Positions 1 through 8,354 of a stretch of DNA of 9,924 nucleotides are shown here, piece after piece. The stretch is taken from NCBI GenBank assembly GCA_019310195.1, contig JAFDET010000112.1, forward strand, positions 1 through 9,924, given 5' to 3'. The notes below the pieces were generated by a model. That model was not told the DNA's origin. It did not search any database and saw only the letters and a program-made list of their open reading frames with translations. The first letter of the stretch is position 1. Each line of letters begins with the position of its first letter. The stretch comes from Deltaproteobacteria bacterium (GTDB lineage Bacteria; Myxococcota_A; UBA9160; JAFDET01). Both the position numbers and the translations under genes were made by a program.

Positions 1-1950
1 GCCGCCGGGCAGCTCACCTTCGACCAGCTCCTCGGGAATCTCGGACAGGAAGCGCGACGGGACCTGGTAGCTGCGCGAGCCGAAGCGCCGGCGCTCCTCC
101 GCGCAAGAGATCGTCAACCGCTCCATGGCCCGGGTCATGCCCACGTAGCAGAGGCGCCGCTCCTCTTCGACGCCGCGCTCGTCCCGGGCGGATGCGGCGT
201 GGGGAAAGATGCCTTCCTCCAGGCCCACCAGGAAAACGATCGGATACTCGAGCCCCTTGGCCGAGTGCACGGTCATCATGGAGACGCGGTCGGCGCGGGT
301 ATCGTGCTGATCGATGTCGGCGACCAGCGCCACCTCCTCCAGGAAGAGCTCCAGGGGCGAACGCTCGTCGTCGCCGAGCGCGGCGTTGGCGCGCGCGAAA
401 TCGTCGGCGCCGGCCAGCAGCTCGCGCAGGTTCTCCAGGCGCCCCTCGGCCTCCGTCGTGCCCTGCTGCTCCAGGTGGCGCAGGTAGCCGCTGCGGTCCA
501 GCACGCAGGCGATGGCATCGGCCGGTGAGAGCTCCGGAAGCTCGCGGGCCAGCCCGTCGACCACCTTCAGGAAGGCGGCAATCTTGCTTCCGGCACGGCC
601 GCCCTCACCCGCCACGATGCGCAGGCCCTCCAGCAGAGAGACGCCTCCGGCGTCGGCCGCGGACGCCGCGCGCTCCACGGTGGCCTTGCCGATGCCCCGG
701 GGCGGGTTGTTCACGATGCGTCGCACGGCAACGGAGTCGGCCGGGTTCAGCGCCGCCCGCAGGTAGGCCAGCGCGTCCTTCACCTCGGCCCGGGCGTAGA
801 AGCGGACCCCGCCCACCACCGTGTAGGGCACGTCGTACTTGAGGAACTCCTCCTCGAAGGGTCGCGACTGTGCATTGGTGCGGTAGAAGATCGCGAAGTC
901 CCGGTAGGGGCGACCGCCCTTGCGAACCTCGTCGATGATCTGGCGCACGGCGAACTGGGCTTCGTCGCGGTCGTCACGGGCGTGGTACACGCGGATGCGC
1001 TCACCTTCCTCGCGCTCGGTATAGAGCGCCTTCTCCAGCCGCTCCACGTTGTTGGACACGACCGCGACGGCGCCGCTCAAGATGGGCTGGGTGGAGCGGT
1101 AGTTGCGCTCCAGACGCACCACCTTCGCCTTCGGAAAGTCCCGCTCGAAGTCCAGGATGTTGCGGATGTCGGCGTTTCGCCATGCGTAGATACTTTGATC
1201 AGGATCGCCAACGCTACACAGGTTCTGGTGCTCTTCGACGAGCTGGGTGACCAGGTTGTACTGCACGCGGTTGGTGTCCTGGTACTCGTCCACGAGGACG
1301 TACTGCCAACGCCGTCGGTAGTGCGCCAGGACCTCCGGGTGCTGCTGGAAGAGCACCGTGGTCTGGAGCAGCAGGTCGCCGAAGTCCAGCGCCTCGTTCT
1401 CGGCCAGGATGCGCTGGTAGCTGGCGTACAGCTCTGCGGTGAGCTCCGCGTCCATGTCCGTGGCCTGCTCGGATGCGCCTGCAGGAAGGATCCCCTGGTT
1501 CTTGAACTGGTCGATGCGCCAGCGCAGGCGCCGCGGATCGTGGGTCTTGGGGTCGAGCTCCTTACGCCGCAGGGCCTCCTTGATCGCCTGCCGGCTGTCG
1601 TCGTCGTCGTAGATGGCGAAGCCCCGAGACAAGCCCAGGTGCCCGGCCTCCCGGCGCAGGATGCGCACGCACGCCGAGTGGAACGTCGAGCACCAGAGCG
1701 CCTCGGCCTCGGGGCCCAACAGCTTCTCGACACGCTCCCGCATCTCGCCGGCGGCCTTGTTGGTGAAGGTCACGGCCAGGATGCCCTCGGGCGGGATGCC
1801 GCAGACGCCGACCAGCCAGGCGATCCGGTGCACGAGCACACGGGTCTTGCCACTGCCCGCACCCGCCAGCACCAGCAGCGGACCCTCGGTGGAGGTAACC
1901 GCCTCGCGCTGCTCGGGGTTGAGGCCCTCGAGAATCGAATCGGCGAGCAC
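1..1950 (-). CDS. pcrA: UvrD/PcrA-type superfamily 1A DNA helicase, 3' end cut by window edge
   Basis: ATP-dependent 3'-5' DNA helicase of the UvrD/PcrA/Rep group, which acts in the cytoplasm in nucleotide-excision repair and in clearing proteins from DNA. The 650 visible codons contain all helicase motifs in order: Q motif LNPEQREAV (10-18), Walker A GAGSGKT (30-36), Ia TFTNKAAGEM (61-70), II DEYQD (221-225), III VGDPDQSIYAWRNAD (247-261), IV RLERNYRST (279-287), V VSMMTVHSAKGLEYP (556-570) and VI ERRLCYVGMTRA (597-608). Family members are usually about 700-780 residues, so roughly the last 70-130, including any RNA-polymerase-binding Tudor-like tail, lie outside. The start is GTG at 1950-1948, preceded by GGGAG at good spacing; I see no nearby in-frame ATG. 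It lies 83 bp downstream of glmS on the same strand, so it may be read through from glmUS, but the pathways are unrelated. PcrA, UvrD and Rep cannot be separated without the tail; the symbol is a best guess. Confidence 0.93.
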   Translation of the reverse strand, partial: MLADSILEGLNPEQREAVTSTEGPLLVLAGAGSGKTRVLVHRIAWLVGVCGIPPEGILAVTFTNKAAGEMRERVEKLLGPEAEALWCSTFHSACVRILRREAGHLGLSRGFAIYDDDDSRQAIKEALRRKELDPKTHDPRRLRWRIDQFKNQGILPAGASEQATDMDAELTAELYASYQRILAENEALDFGDLLLQTTVLFQQHPEVLAHYRRRWQYVLVDEYQDTNRVQYNLVTQLVEEHQNLCSVGDPDQSIYAWRNADIRNILDFERDFPKAKVVRLERNYRSTQPILSGAVAVVSNNVERLEKALYTEREEGERIRVYHARDDRDEAQFAVRQIIDEVRKGGRPYRDFAIFYRTNAQSRPFEEEFLKYDVPYTVVGGVRFYARAEVKDALAYLRAALNPADSVAVRRIVNNPPRGIGKATVERAASAADAGGVSLLEGLRIVAGEGGRAGSKIAAFLKVVDGLARELPELSPADAIACVLDRSGYLRHLEQQGTTEAEGRLENLRELLAGADDFARANAALGDDERSPLELFLEEVALVADIDQHDTRADRVSMMTVHSAKGLEYPIVFLVGLEEGIFPHAASARDERGVEEERRLCYVGMTRAMERLTISCAEERRRFGSRSYQVPSRFLSEIPEELVEGELPGG

Positions 1951-1992
1951 GAGTTCTCCCGGAGGGCTGCGGGGCGGAAAGGGAAGGCGCGA

Positions 1993-3869
<1,877 letters not shown>

Positions 3870-3872
3870 GAT

Positions 3873-5216
3873 TCAGTCCGCCTGCTTCTTCTGGGAGAGC
3901 CGGCGCTCGCGCCAACCCTCCACGTTTCGCTGGCGCCCACGCTCCACCGCCAGCGCACCTTCCGGCACGTCGCCCGTCACCGTGGATCCCGCGGCCACCG
4001 CGGCGTTCTTGCCCACCCGCACGGGTGCGACCAGGTTTGCGTTGCACCCGATGTTGGCGCCTTCGTCCACCTGGGTCCGGTGCTTCGCATCCCAGTCGTA
4101 GTTCACCGTGATCGCGCCACAGCCGAAGGCTGCTCCGGCGCCCACGTCGGCATCGCCGATGTACGCCAGATGGTCGGCTTTGACGCCCTCCCCCAGGTGG
4201 CTGTTCTTCACCTCGACGAAGTTGCCGATCCGCGAGCCGCGCTCGATGCGGCAGCCGGGCCGGATGTGCGCCATGGGCCCCAGAGTCACGTCATCGCCGA
4301 TCCAGCTCGACTCCACCACGCAACTCGCGCGCACCACGACGCCTTCCCCCAGCCGCGTGTCTCCGCTGAGGGTGCAGCCGGGCTCCAGCAGGCTGTCCCG
4401 TCCGATCTCCACATCCACGTCTACGTAGGTGTGCGCAGGGTCCACCAAGGTGACGCCGGCCTGCATGAGCTCCAGATTCTTGCGCCGCCGCACGGCCGCG
4501 GCCGCCAGCGCCAGCTCGGCCCGGGTATTGACGCCGAGGGCCTCTTCCGGATCGTCCATGATCACGGCTTCGACCGGCAGGCCCTCGGAGATCGCGTAGC
4601 CCACCACGTCGGTCAGGTAGAGCTCGCCCTGGGCGTTGCGGTCGTCGAGCTGGGAGAGCCCCTTCTCCAGCAGCTGCGAAGAGAGCAGGTAGACGCCCGT
4701 ATTGCCCTCCTGGATGCGCAGCTCCTCGGGCGTGGCATCGGGGGTCTCCACGATCCGCTCCACGCGACCCTCGGCGTCGCGAACGATCCGGCCCGGAAGC
4801 GGGTGCAGGGCCGAGAGCAGGACCAGCTCGGCACCGGTGGCGTCGCGATGCTCCTGCATGCGCTGCAGGGTCTCGGCGCGGAGCAGGGGTGTGTCGCCGT
4901 AGAGGATCAGCACGTCGCCGTCGAAGCCGGCCAGGAAGTCCTGGGCTTGGAGAACGGCGTGGCCCGTGCCGCGCTGCTCCGCCTGAAGCACGAAGCGGGC
5001 GCGGCCGGCGAAGGCCTCGCGTACCTCGTCGGCGCCCTTGCCCACCACCACCGCCAGCCGCTCGGGGCGCAGGGTCTCGGCGGCGGCGAGCGCGAAGCCG
5101 AGCATGGGCCGGCCGGCGATCTCGTGGAGGACCTTGTTGCGGGCGGACCGCATCCGCGTCCCCTGACCTGCGGCGAGGATGACAACGGCGAGATCACGCG
5201 CTGCTGCGGAAGCCAT
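3873..5216 (-). CDS. glmU: Bifunctional GlmU: N-acetylglucosamine-1-phosphate uridyltransferase / glucosamine-1-phosphate acetyltransferase
   Basis: Catalyses the last two steps to UDP-GlcNAc: acetyl transfer from acetyl-CoA to glucosamine-1-phosphate, then uridylation with UTP. 447 residues (E. coli 456). The N-terminal Rossmann-like uridyltransferase domain has LAAGQGTRMRS (14-24), QAEQRGTGHA (78-87), the metal-binding Asp of YGDTP (106-110), GNTGVY (171-176) and GVNTR (228-232). The C-terminal half is a left-handed beta-helix of hexapeptide repeats with NFVEVKN (332-338), the catalytic His349 in ADHLAYIGD, and a C-terminal EGW. The usual YDG of the acetyl-CoA loop reads YDW (373-375) here. 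ATG at 5216-5214 is chosen because the family N-terminus starts about there; the frame stays open further upstream only as an antisense shadow of hflX. The ribosome-binding site is a weak purine stretch, AAAGAGAAA. It is the first gene of the glmUS unit, divergent from hflX. Confidence 0.97.
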   Translation of the reverse strand: MASAAARDLAVVILAAGQGTRMRSARNKVLHEIAGRPMLGFALAAAETLRPERLAVVVGKGADEVREAFAGRARFVLQAEQRGTGHAVLQAQDFLAGFDGDVLILYGDTPLLRAETLQRMQEHRDATGAELVLLSALHPLPGRIVRDAEGRVERIVETPDATPEELRIQEGNTGVYLLSSQLLEKGLSQLDDRNAQGELYLTDVVGYAISEGLPVEAVIMDDPEEALGVNTRAELALAAAAVRRRKNLELMQAGVTLVDPAHTYVDVDVEIGRDSLLEPGCTLSGDTRLGEGVVVRASCVVESSWIGDDVTLGPMAHIRPGCRIERGSRIGNFVEVKNSHLGEGVKADHLAYIGDADVGAGAAFGCGAITVNYDWDAKHRTQVDEGANIGCNANLVAPVRVGKNAAVAAGSTVTGDVPEGALAVERGRQRNVEGWRERRLSQKKQAD

Positions 5217-5348
5217 CGTTTCTCTTTCGGCTGGTCCAGCGGGGAACTGACGGCCCGAAGGACCCGGCAGGGTACCTCCGCCCCCGCCCAGCTGGGAAGC
5301 CCCGCGGGGAAGGCTGGGGCCGGGACAGAATCGGCTAGATTCAGGCCT
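5217..5348. promoter_or_regulatory. Divergent intergenic region between glmU and hflX
   Basis: This 132-bp stretch must hold the promoters for both glmU (minus) and hflX (plus), as nothing else lies between them. I find no strong -35/-10 pair on either strand. The best plus-strand candidate is TAGATT at 5336-5341 (4 of 6 to TATAAT) without a recognisable -35. A perfect palindrome CCCCGCGGGG sits at 5300-5309, flanked by AGCC and GGCT, giving a possible short hairpin. The stretch contains no ATG, GTG or TTG on the plus strand in any frame, which matters for the hflX start. Confidence 0.45.
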
Positions 5349-7028
5349 ATCAAGGTCTTCGGCAACACCCAGGGCCTCAAGGCCGGCCAGGTTCGCCAGC
5401 TCGAGCGACTGTTCCGCCGCCGGTTGCCGCCGGAACGCCTGCTCACCCAGGAACTCGCCCGAGAGCTGTGCAGCATCAGTGCAGACATCGGGCGCCGAGT
5501 GGGCGTGCTGGTGGATCGCCGCGGGCAGGTGGGCCACGTCATCGTGGGCGACGCGAGAACCATCGCGTTGCCTGACTGGGGTCGTATGCGCGCCGGCCGG
5601 GGCCGCTTGCGCGGCCTGCGCCTGGTGCACACCCACCTGGGCGACGAGCCGCTCACTGCGGACGACCTGACCGACCTGGCACTGTTGCGCCTGGATGCCA
5701 CCGTGGCCATCGGCACGGCGAAGACGGGCGATCCCGCCCTGGCTTACGCCGCGGCGCTCTCGGTTTCGGCCGATGCCGACGAACCCATCGAGCGACTGGA
5801 TCCCGTCCCTCCCGGGCAGCTCGACTTCGACTTCCAGGAGTGGATTCGCGAACGTGAGGAAGCGCTGGCGCGCCCGGCGCGAACGCGCGCCGTCGGCGAG
5901 GCGGAGCGGGCGGTCTTGGTCTCGGTAACCACCGGGCGCAACCGTGGCGACGCGGAGATGCAGATCGCCGAGCTGCGAGAGCTGACGCGCTCCGCCGGGG
6001 TCGAGGTCGTAGACCTGATCTCGCAGCACCGTCATCGCGCCGACCCCAAGACCCTGCTGGGTGCGGGGCGGCTCCAGGATCTGGTCGTGCACGCCCTCTG
6101 GAGCGACGCCGACCTGGTGATCTTCGATCAGGACCTGACGCCCACACAGGCCCGCAACCTGGGCGAGCGGCTCGAGCTGCGGGTGATCGACCGAACCCAG
6201 CTCATCCTCGACATCTTCGCGCAACACGCCACGTCCCGGGACGGCAAGCTCCAGGTCGAGCTGGCGCAGCTCAAGTACCGCCTGCCCCGGCTGGCCCAGC
6301 GCGATGGATCGCTCTCGCGGTTGGCCGGCGGTATCGGCGGGCGCGGTCCCGGAGAGACGAAGCTCGAGGTGGACCGCCGGCGCGTGCGCGAGCGCGTCGC
6401 CCGCTTGGAGCGGGAGCTGAAGCAGCTGCGCAAGGGCCGCGAAAGTCGCCGCAAGCAACGCAAGCGCCAAGGACTGCCGGTGCTCTCCATCGTGGGCTAC
6501 ACGAACGCGGGTAAGAGCACGTTGCTGCGCGCCCTGACGCGCAGCAAGGTCCACGTCGAGGACAAGCTCTTCGCCACCCTGGACACCGCGTCCCGGCGAC
6601 TGCGCTTCCCGCGCGAGCGCGACGTCATCATCACCGACACGGTCGGCTTCATCCGCGATCTCCCGGCAGACCTGATGGCCGCATTCCGTGCCACGCTGGA
6701 AGAGCTGGATGACGCCGACTTGTTCCTGCACGTGGTGGACGTCGCGACGCCGGACCTGGACCGGCGGATCGAAGCAGTCCACCGGGTCCTGGACGAGATC
6801 GGGCTGGCCGACACGCCGGAGATCCTGGTCTTCAACCAGATGGACCGGATGCCGCAGGGGGTCGGTTCGGCCATCGCCGTGCGGCACCGCGGTGTGGCCG
6901 TCTCCGCGCTGAACGCGGAGGGCCTGCAAGAGCTGCTGGAGCGGGTTGCCACGACGCTCTTCGAAGAGGACATTCCCGCATTCCGGCGACATCGCCTGCA
7001 GATCGGCGTGGAGGGGACCGGGGTATGA
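5349..7028 (+). CDS. hflX: GTPase HflX, long form with N-terminal extension (start uncertain)
   Basis: Ribosome-associated GTPase of the Obg-HflX group; family members bind the 50S subunit and split stalled or heat-damaged ribosomes. From ATC5349 the protein has 559 residues against 426 in E. coli. Residues 1-187 form an extension (GNTQGLKAG near the start, then RLFRRRLPPERLL) of the type known from long HflX proteins. The HflX N-domain starts near 188 (AVLVSVTTGRN), followed by the glycine-rich linker GGIGGRGPGETKLE (about 328-341), a basic coiled coil, and the G domain: G1 GYTNAGKST (383-391), switch FATLD, G3 DTVGF (430-434), G4 NQMD (496-499; normally NKxD) and G5 SAL (519-521). No ATG, GTG or TTG lies near the family N-terminus: the first canonical in-frame start is TTG5424, which would remove about 25 conserved residues, while in-frame CTGs lie at 5247 and 5292. 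The stop overlaps the fabH start by 4 bp. The identity is certain, the 5' end is not. Confidence 0.93.
   Translation: MKVFGNTQGLKAGQVRQLERLFRRRLPPERLLTQELARELCSISADIGRRVGVLVDRRGQVGHVIVGDARTIALPDWGRMRAGRGRLRGLRLVHTHLGDEPLTADDLTDLALLRLDATVAIGTAKTGDPALAYAAALSVSADADEPIERLDPVPPGQLDFDFQEWIREREEALARPARTRAVGEAERAVLVSVTTGRNRGDAEMQIAELRELTRSAGVEVVDLISQHRHRADPKTLLGAGRLQDLVVHALWSDADLVIFDQDLTPTQARNLGERLELRVIDRTQLILDIFAQHATSRDGKLQVELAQLKYRLPRLAQRDGSLSRLAGGIGGRGPGETKLEVDRRRVRERVARLERELKQLRKGRESRRKQRKRQGLPVLSIVGYTNAGKSTLLRALTRSKVHVEDKLFATLDTASRRLRFPRERDVIITDTVGFIRDLPADLMAAFRATLEELDDADLFLHVVDVATPDLDRRIEAVHRVLDEIGLADTPEILVFNQMDRMPQGVGSAIAVRHRGVAVSALNAEGLQELLERVATTLFEEDIPAFRRHRLQIGVEGTGV
7010..7027 (+). promoter_or_regulatory. 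Ribosome-binding site and ATGA overlap of fabH
   Basis: GGAGGGG at 7010-7016 lies 8 bases before the fabH ATG (7025-7027), inside the last codons of hflX. The ATG shares bases with the hflX stop TGA (7026-7028), the ATGA arrangement typical of translational coupling by termination-reinitiation. Confidence 0.85.
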
Positions 7029-8035
7029 CGACGAGACGAGCCAGGATCGCGGGGACAGGGTTCCACGTCCCCGAGCGCGTGGTCACCAACCACGACCTCG
7101 AGGCGCTGATGGATACCAGCGACGAATGGATCCAGCAGCGATCCGGAGTCGTGGAGCGCCGCTACTGCTCCGGCGACGAGACGCCGGCGGACCTGGCCCT
7201 GCGCGCCACCGAGCAGGCCCTGGAGAGCGCCGGGCTCGAGCCCCGGGACCTGGACTGCATCCTGCTTGCCACCCTCTCGTCCCAGCACGAGTTCCCGGGC
7301 ACGTCGTTCTTCCTCCAGAAGAGGCTGGGCCTGGAGGACACGCCGTGCATGGACCTGCGCGCCCAGTGTTCGGGCTTCCTCTACGGGCTGACCACGGCCA
7401 ACGCCCTGGTGCGCTCCGGCCAGTACAACCGCGTGCTGGTGGTCGGCTGTGAGGTCCACTCGACGGGCATCGACCTCACCACCGAGGGACGTGACGTGGC
7501 GGTCCTCTTCGGCGACGGTGCGGGCGCCGTCGTGGTCGAGGCCAACGAGGACCCCGACGACGCGGCGGGCATCCTCGAGTGCCGCATTCACGCCCAGGGC
7601 GAGTTCGCGGAGAAGCTCTGGCTCGAGTTCCCCAGCTCCGGCCACAAGCCGGTGAGAATCGACGCGGAGGTGATGGCCCAAAAACGCCACTTCCCGCGCA
7701 TGGAAGGCCGCTTCGTCTTCAAGCACGCGGTGACCCGCATGCCCGAGGTGCTGCGCCAGACACTCTCGTCCGCCAGCCTCAAGCTGGAGGACGTAGACCT
7801 GTTCCTCTTCCACCAGGCCAACCTGCGGATCAACGAATACGTGGCCGGCCAGCTCGAGATCCCGGCCGAGAAATGCCTCTCCAACATCCAGCGCTACGGC
7901 AACTGCTCGGCGGCCTCGATCCCCATCCTGCTCGCCGAGGCCGCAGCCGAGGGGCAACTCACGCCCGGGACCCTGGTCTGCATGACCGCCTTCGGCTCCG
8001 GCTTCTCGTGGGGAAGCGTGGTCGCGCGGTTCTGA
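7025..8035 (+). CDS. fabH: 3-oxoacyl-[acyl-carrier-protein] synthase III (KAS III)
   Basis: Condenses an acyl-CoA primer with malonyl-ACP to start type II fatty-acid synthesis; cytoplasmic thiolase-fold enzyme. The 336 residues are somewhat more than the usual 310-330. Seen in order: DTSDEWIQQRSGVVER (30-45), the family signature near the N-terminus; active-site Cys115 in DLRAQCSGFLYGL; GDGAGAVVV (163-171); His263 in FHQANLRIN; Asn293 in YGNCSAASIP; and the C-terminal GSGFSWGSVVARF. The Cys-His-Asn triad is therefore intact. The stretch from about 188 to 232 (FPSSGHKPVRI to FPRMEGRFVF) is longer than in E. coli FabH and may shape primer choice. It is coupled to hflX and no other fab, acp or plsX gene is nearby, so it may be a second FabH paralogue or a KAS III-like enzyme for a special primer; substrate cannot be read from sequence. 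The hairpin 47 bp downstream probably marks the end of its transcript. Confidence 0.92.
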   Translation: MTTRRARIAGTGFHVPERVVTNHDLEALMDTSDEWIQQRSGVVERRYCSGDETPADLALRATEQALESAGLEPRDLDCILLATLSSQHEFPGTSFFLQKRLGLEDTPCMDLRAQCSGFLYGLTTANALVRSGQYNRVLVVGCEVHSTGIDLTTEGRDVAVLFGDGAGAVVVEANEDPDDAAGILECRIHAQGEFAEKLWLEFPSSGHKPVRIDAEVMAQKRHFPRMEGRFVFKHAVTRMPEVLRQTLSSASLKLEDVDLFLFHQANLRINEYVAGQLEIPAEKCLSNIQRYGNCSAASIPILLAEAAAEGQLTPGTLVCMTAFGSGFSWGSVVARF

Positions 8036-8062
8036 GGGCGCGGAGCGGGGCTTCTTTTCACC

Positions 8063-8186
8063 ATCGCTGTGGGGGATTGAAAGATCTGGAATCGGGCCAA
8101 GGCCCCCGATTCCCAGGTCTGCTTATCGCTCCCGCTGTTGGGGCCAAGGCGCCCGATCGCCCGACTTTCTTGACGCTATCGCTGTG
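8063..8186. repeat. Diverged direct repeats in the fabH-phasin gap
   Basis: GGGCCAAGGCCCCCGAT at 8094-8110 recurs as GGGCCAAGGCGCCCGAT at 8141-8157 (16 of 17 identical). ATCGCTGTG occurs at 8063-8071 and 8178-8186, and ATCGCT again at 8125-8130 with GCTGTTG close behind. The pieces look like two to three copies of a unit of roughly 50-60 bp that has drifted. I do not recognise the element. Confidence 0.55.
8082..8120 (+). terminator. Long imperfect hairpin after fabH, possible terminator
   Basis: The left arm starting AGATCTGGAATCGGG pairs with the right arm CCCGATTCCCAGGTCT around a CAAG-type loop, with only a one-base and a two-base bulge and one wobble, about 18 pairs in total. It lies 47 bp after the fabH stop. 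The following bases (GCTTATCGCTCC) are not a T run, so termination would be inefficient or factor-dependent. It may instead protect the 3' end of the hflX-fabH message. Confidence 0.5.
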
Positions 8187-8280
8187 ATCCCCAGGGGGTG
8201 CCGCATCGCGTCGGGTTGCGAGACGCAGTGTATCACTCAACCATACGTTTTAATGAAGGAATGTGGCGTTTTTGCAGAAC

Positions 8281-8308
8281 TTGACGCGCTGACGCAGCGT
8301 GTTATTTT
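8281..8308 (+). promoter_or_regulatory. Candidate sigma-70 promoter of the phasin-like gene with internal palindrome
   Basis: TTGACG (8281-8286, 5 of 6 to TTGACA) and TATTTT (8303-8308, 4 of 6 to TATAAT) are 16 bases apart in a locally AT-richer stretch (about 8230-8310), 47 bp before the ATG at 8355. The spacer holds CGCTG-ACG-CAGCG (8287-8299), a perfect inverted repeat extending imperfectly to ACGCGCTG/CAGCGTGT (8284-8302). This is where a repressor dimer could block RNA polymerase. Another -10-like TTTAAT at 8249-8254 has no good -35. Start and operator are inferred from sequence only. Confidence 0.5.
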
Positions 8309-8340
8309 CCGGTCGTACCAAGAGCTCGGACGAAGATCCG

Positions 8341-8346
8341 AGGAGG
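8341..8346 (+). promoter_or_regulatory. Strong Shine-Dalgarno site that fixes the phasin-like start
   Basis: AGGAGG lies 8 bases before ATG 8355-8357. It decides against a longer reading from ATG 8184, whose extra 57 residues would run across the promoter region and have a different, cysteine-containing composition. Confidence 0.9.
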
Positions 8347-8354
8347 AGAGCCCC

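Noticed and set aside
3873..5216. A previously undescribed multi-gene system in the window
   Set aside because: All full-length genes except the small phasin-like one fall into well-known housekeeping families, and there is no cluster of unknown genes or defence-type domains.
5217..6992. Minus-strand open frame that would extend GlmU by almost 600 residues
   Set aside because: It runs antisense to hflX; the GlmU family N-terminus begins at ATG 5216 with LAAGQGTRMRS right behind it.
8069..8083. GGGGGATTGAAAG, resembling the end of a type I CRISPR repeat
   Set aside because: Only one copy, no regularly spaced repeats or spacers, and no cas gene in the window.
8208..8226. Inverted repeat GCGTC/GACGC with a 9-base loop upstream of the phasin promoter
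   Set aside because: Five-base arms in GC-rich DNA are expected by chance, and it is not placed against a -35/-10 pair.
8184..8354. Longer start for the phasin-like gene at ATG 8184
   Set aside because: No Shine-Dalgarno there, it would cover the promoter region, and the added residues differ in composition. AGGAGG before ATG 8355 is much better.
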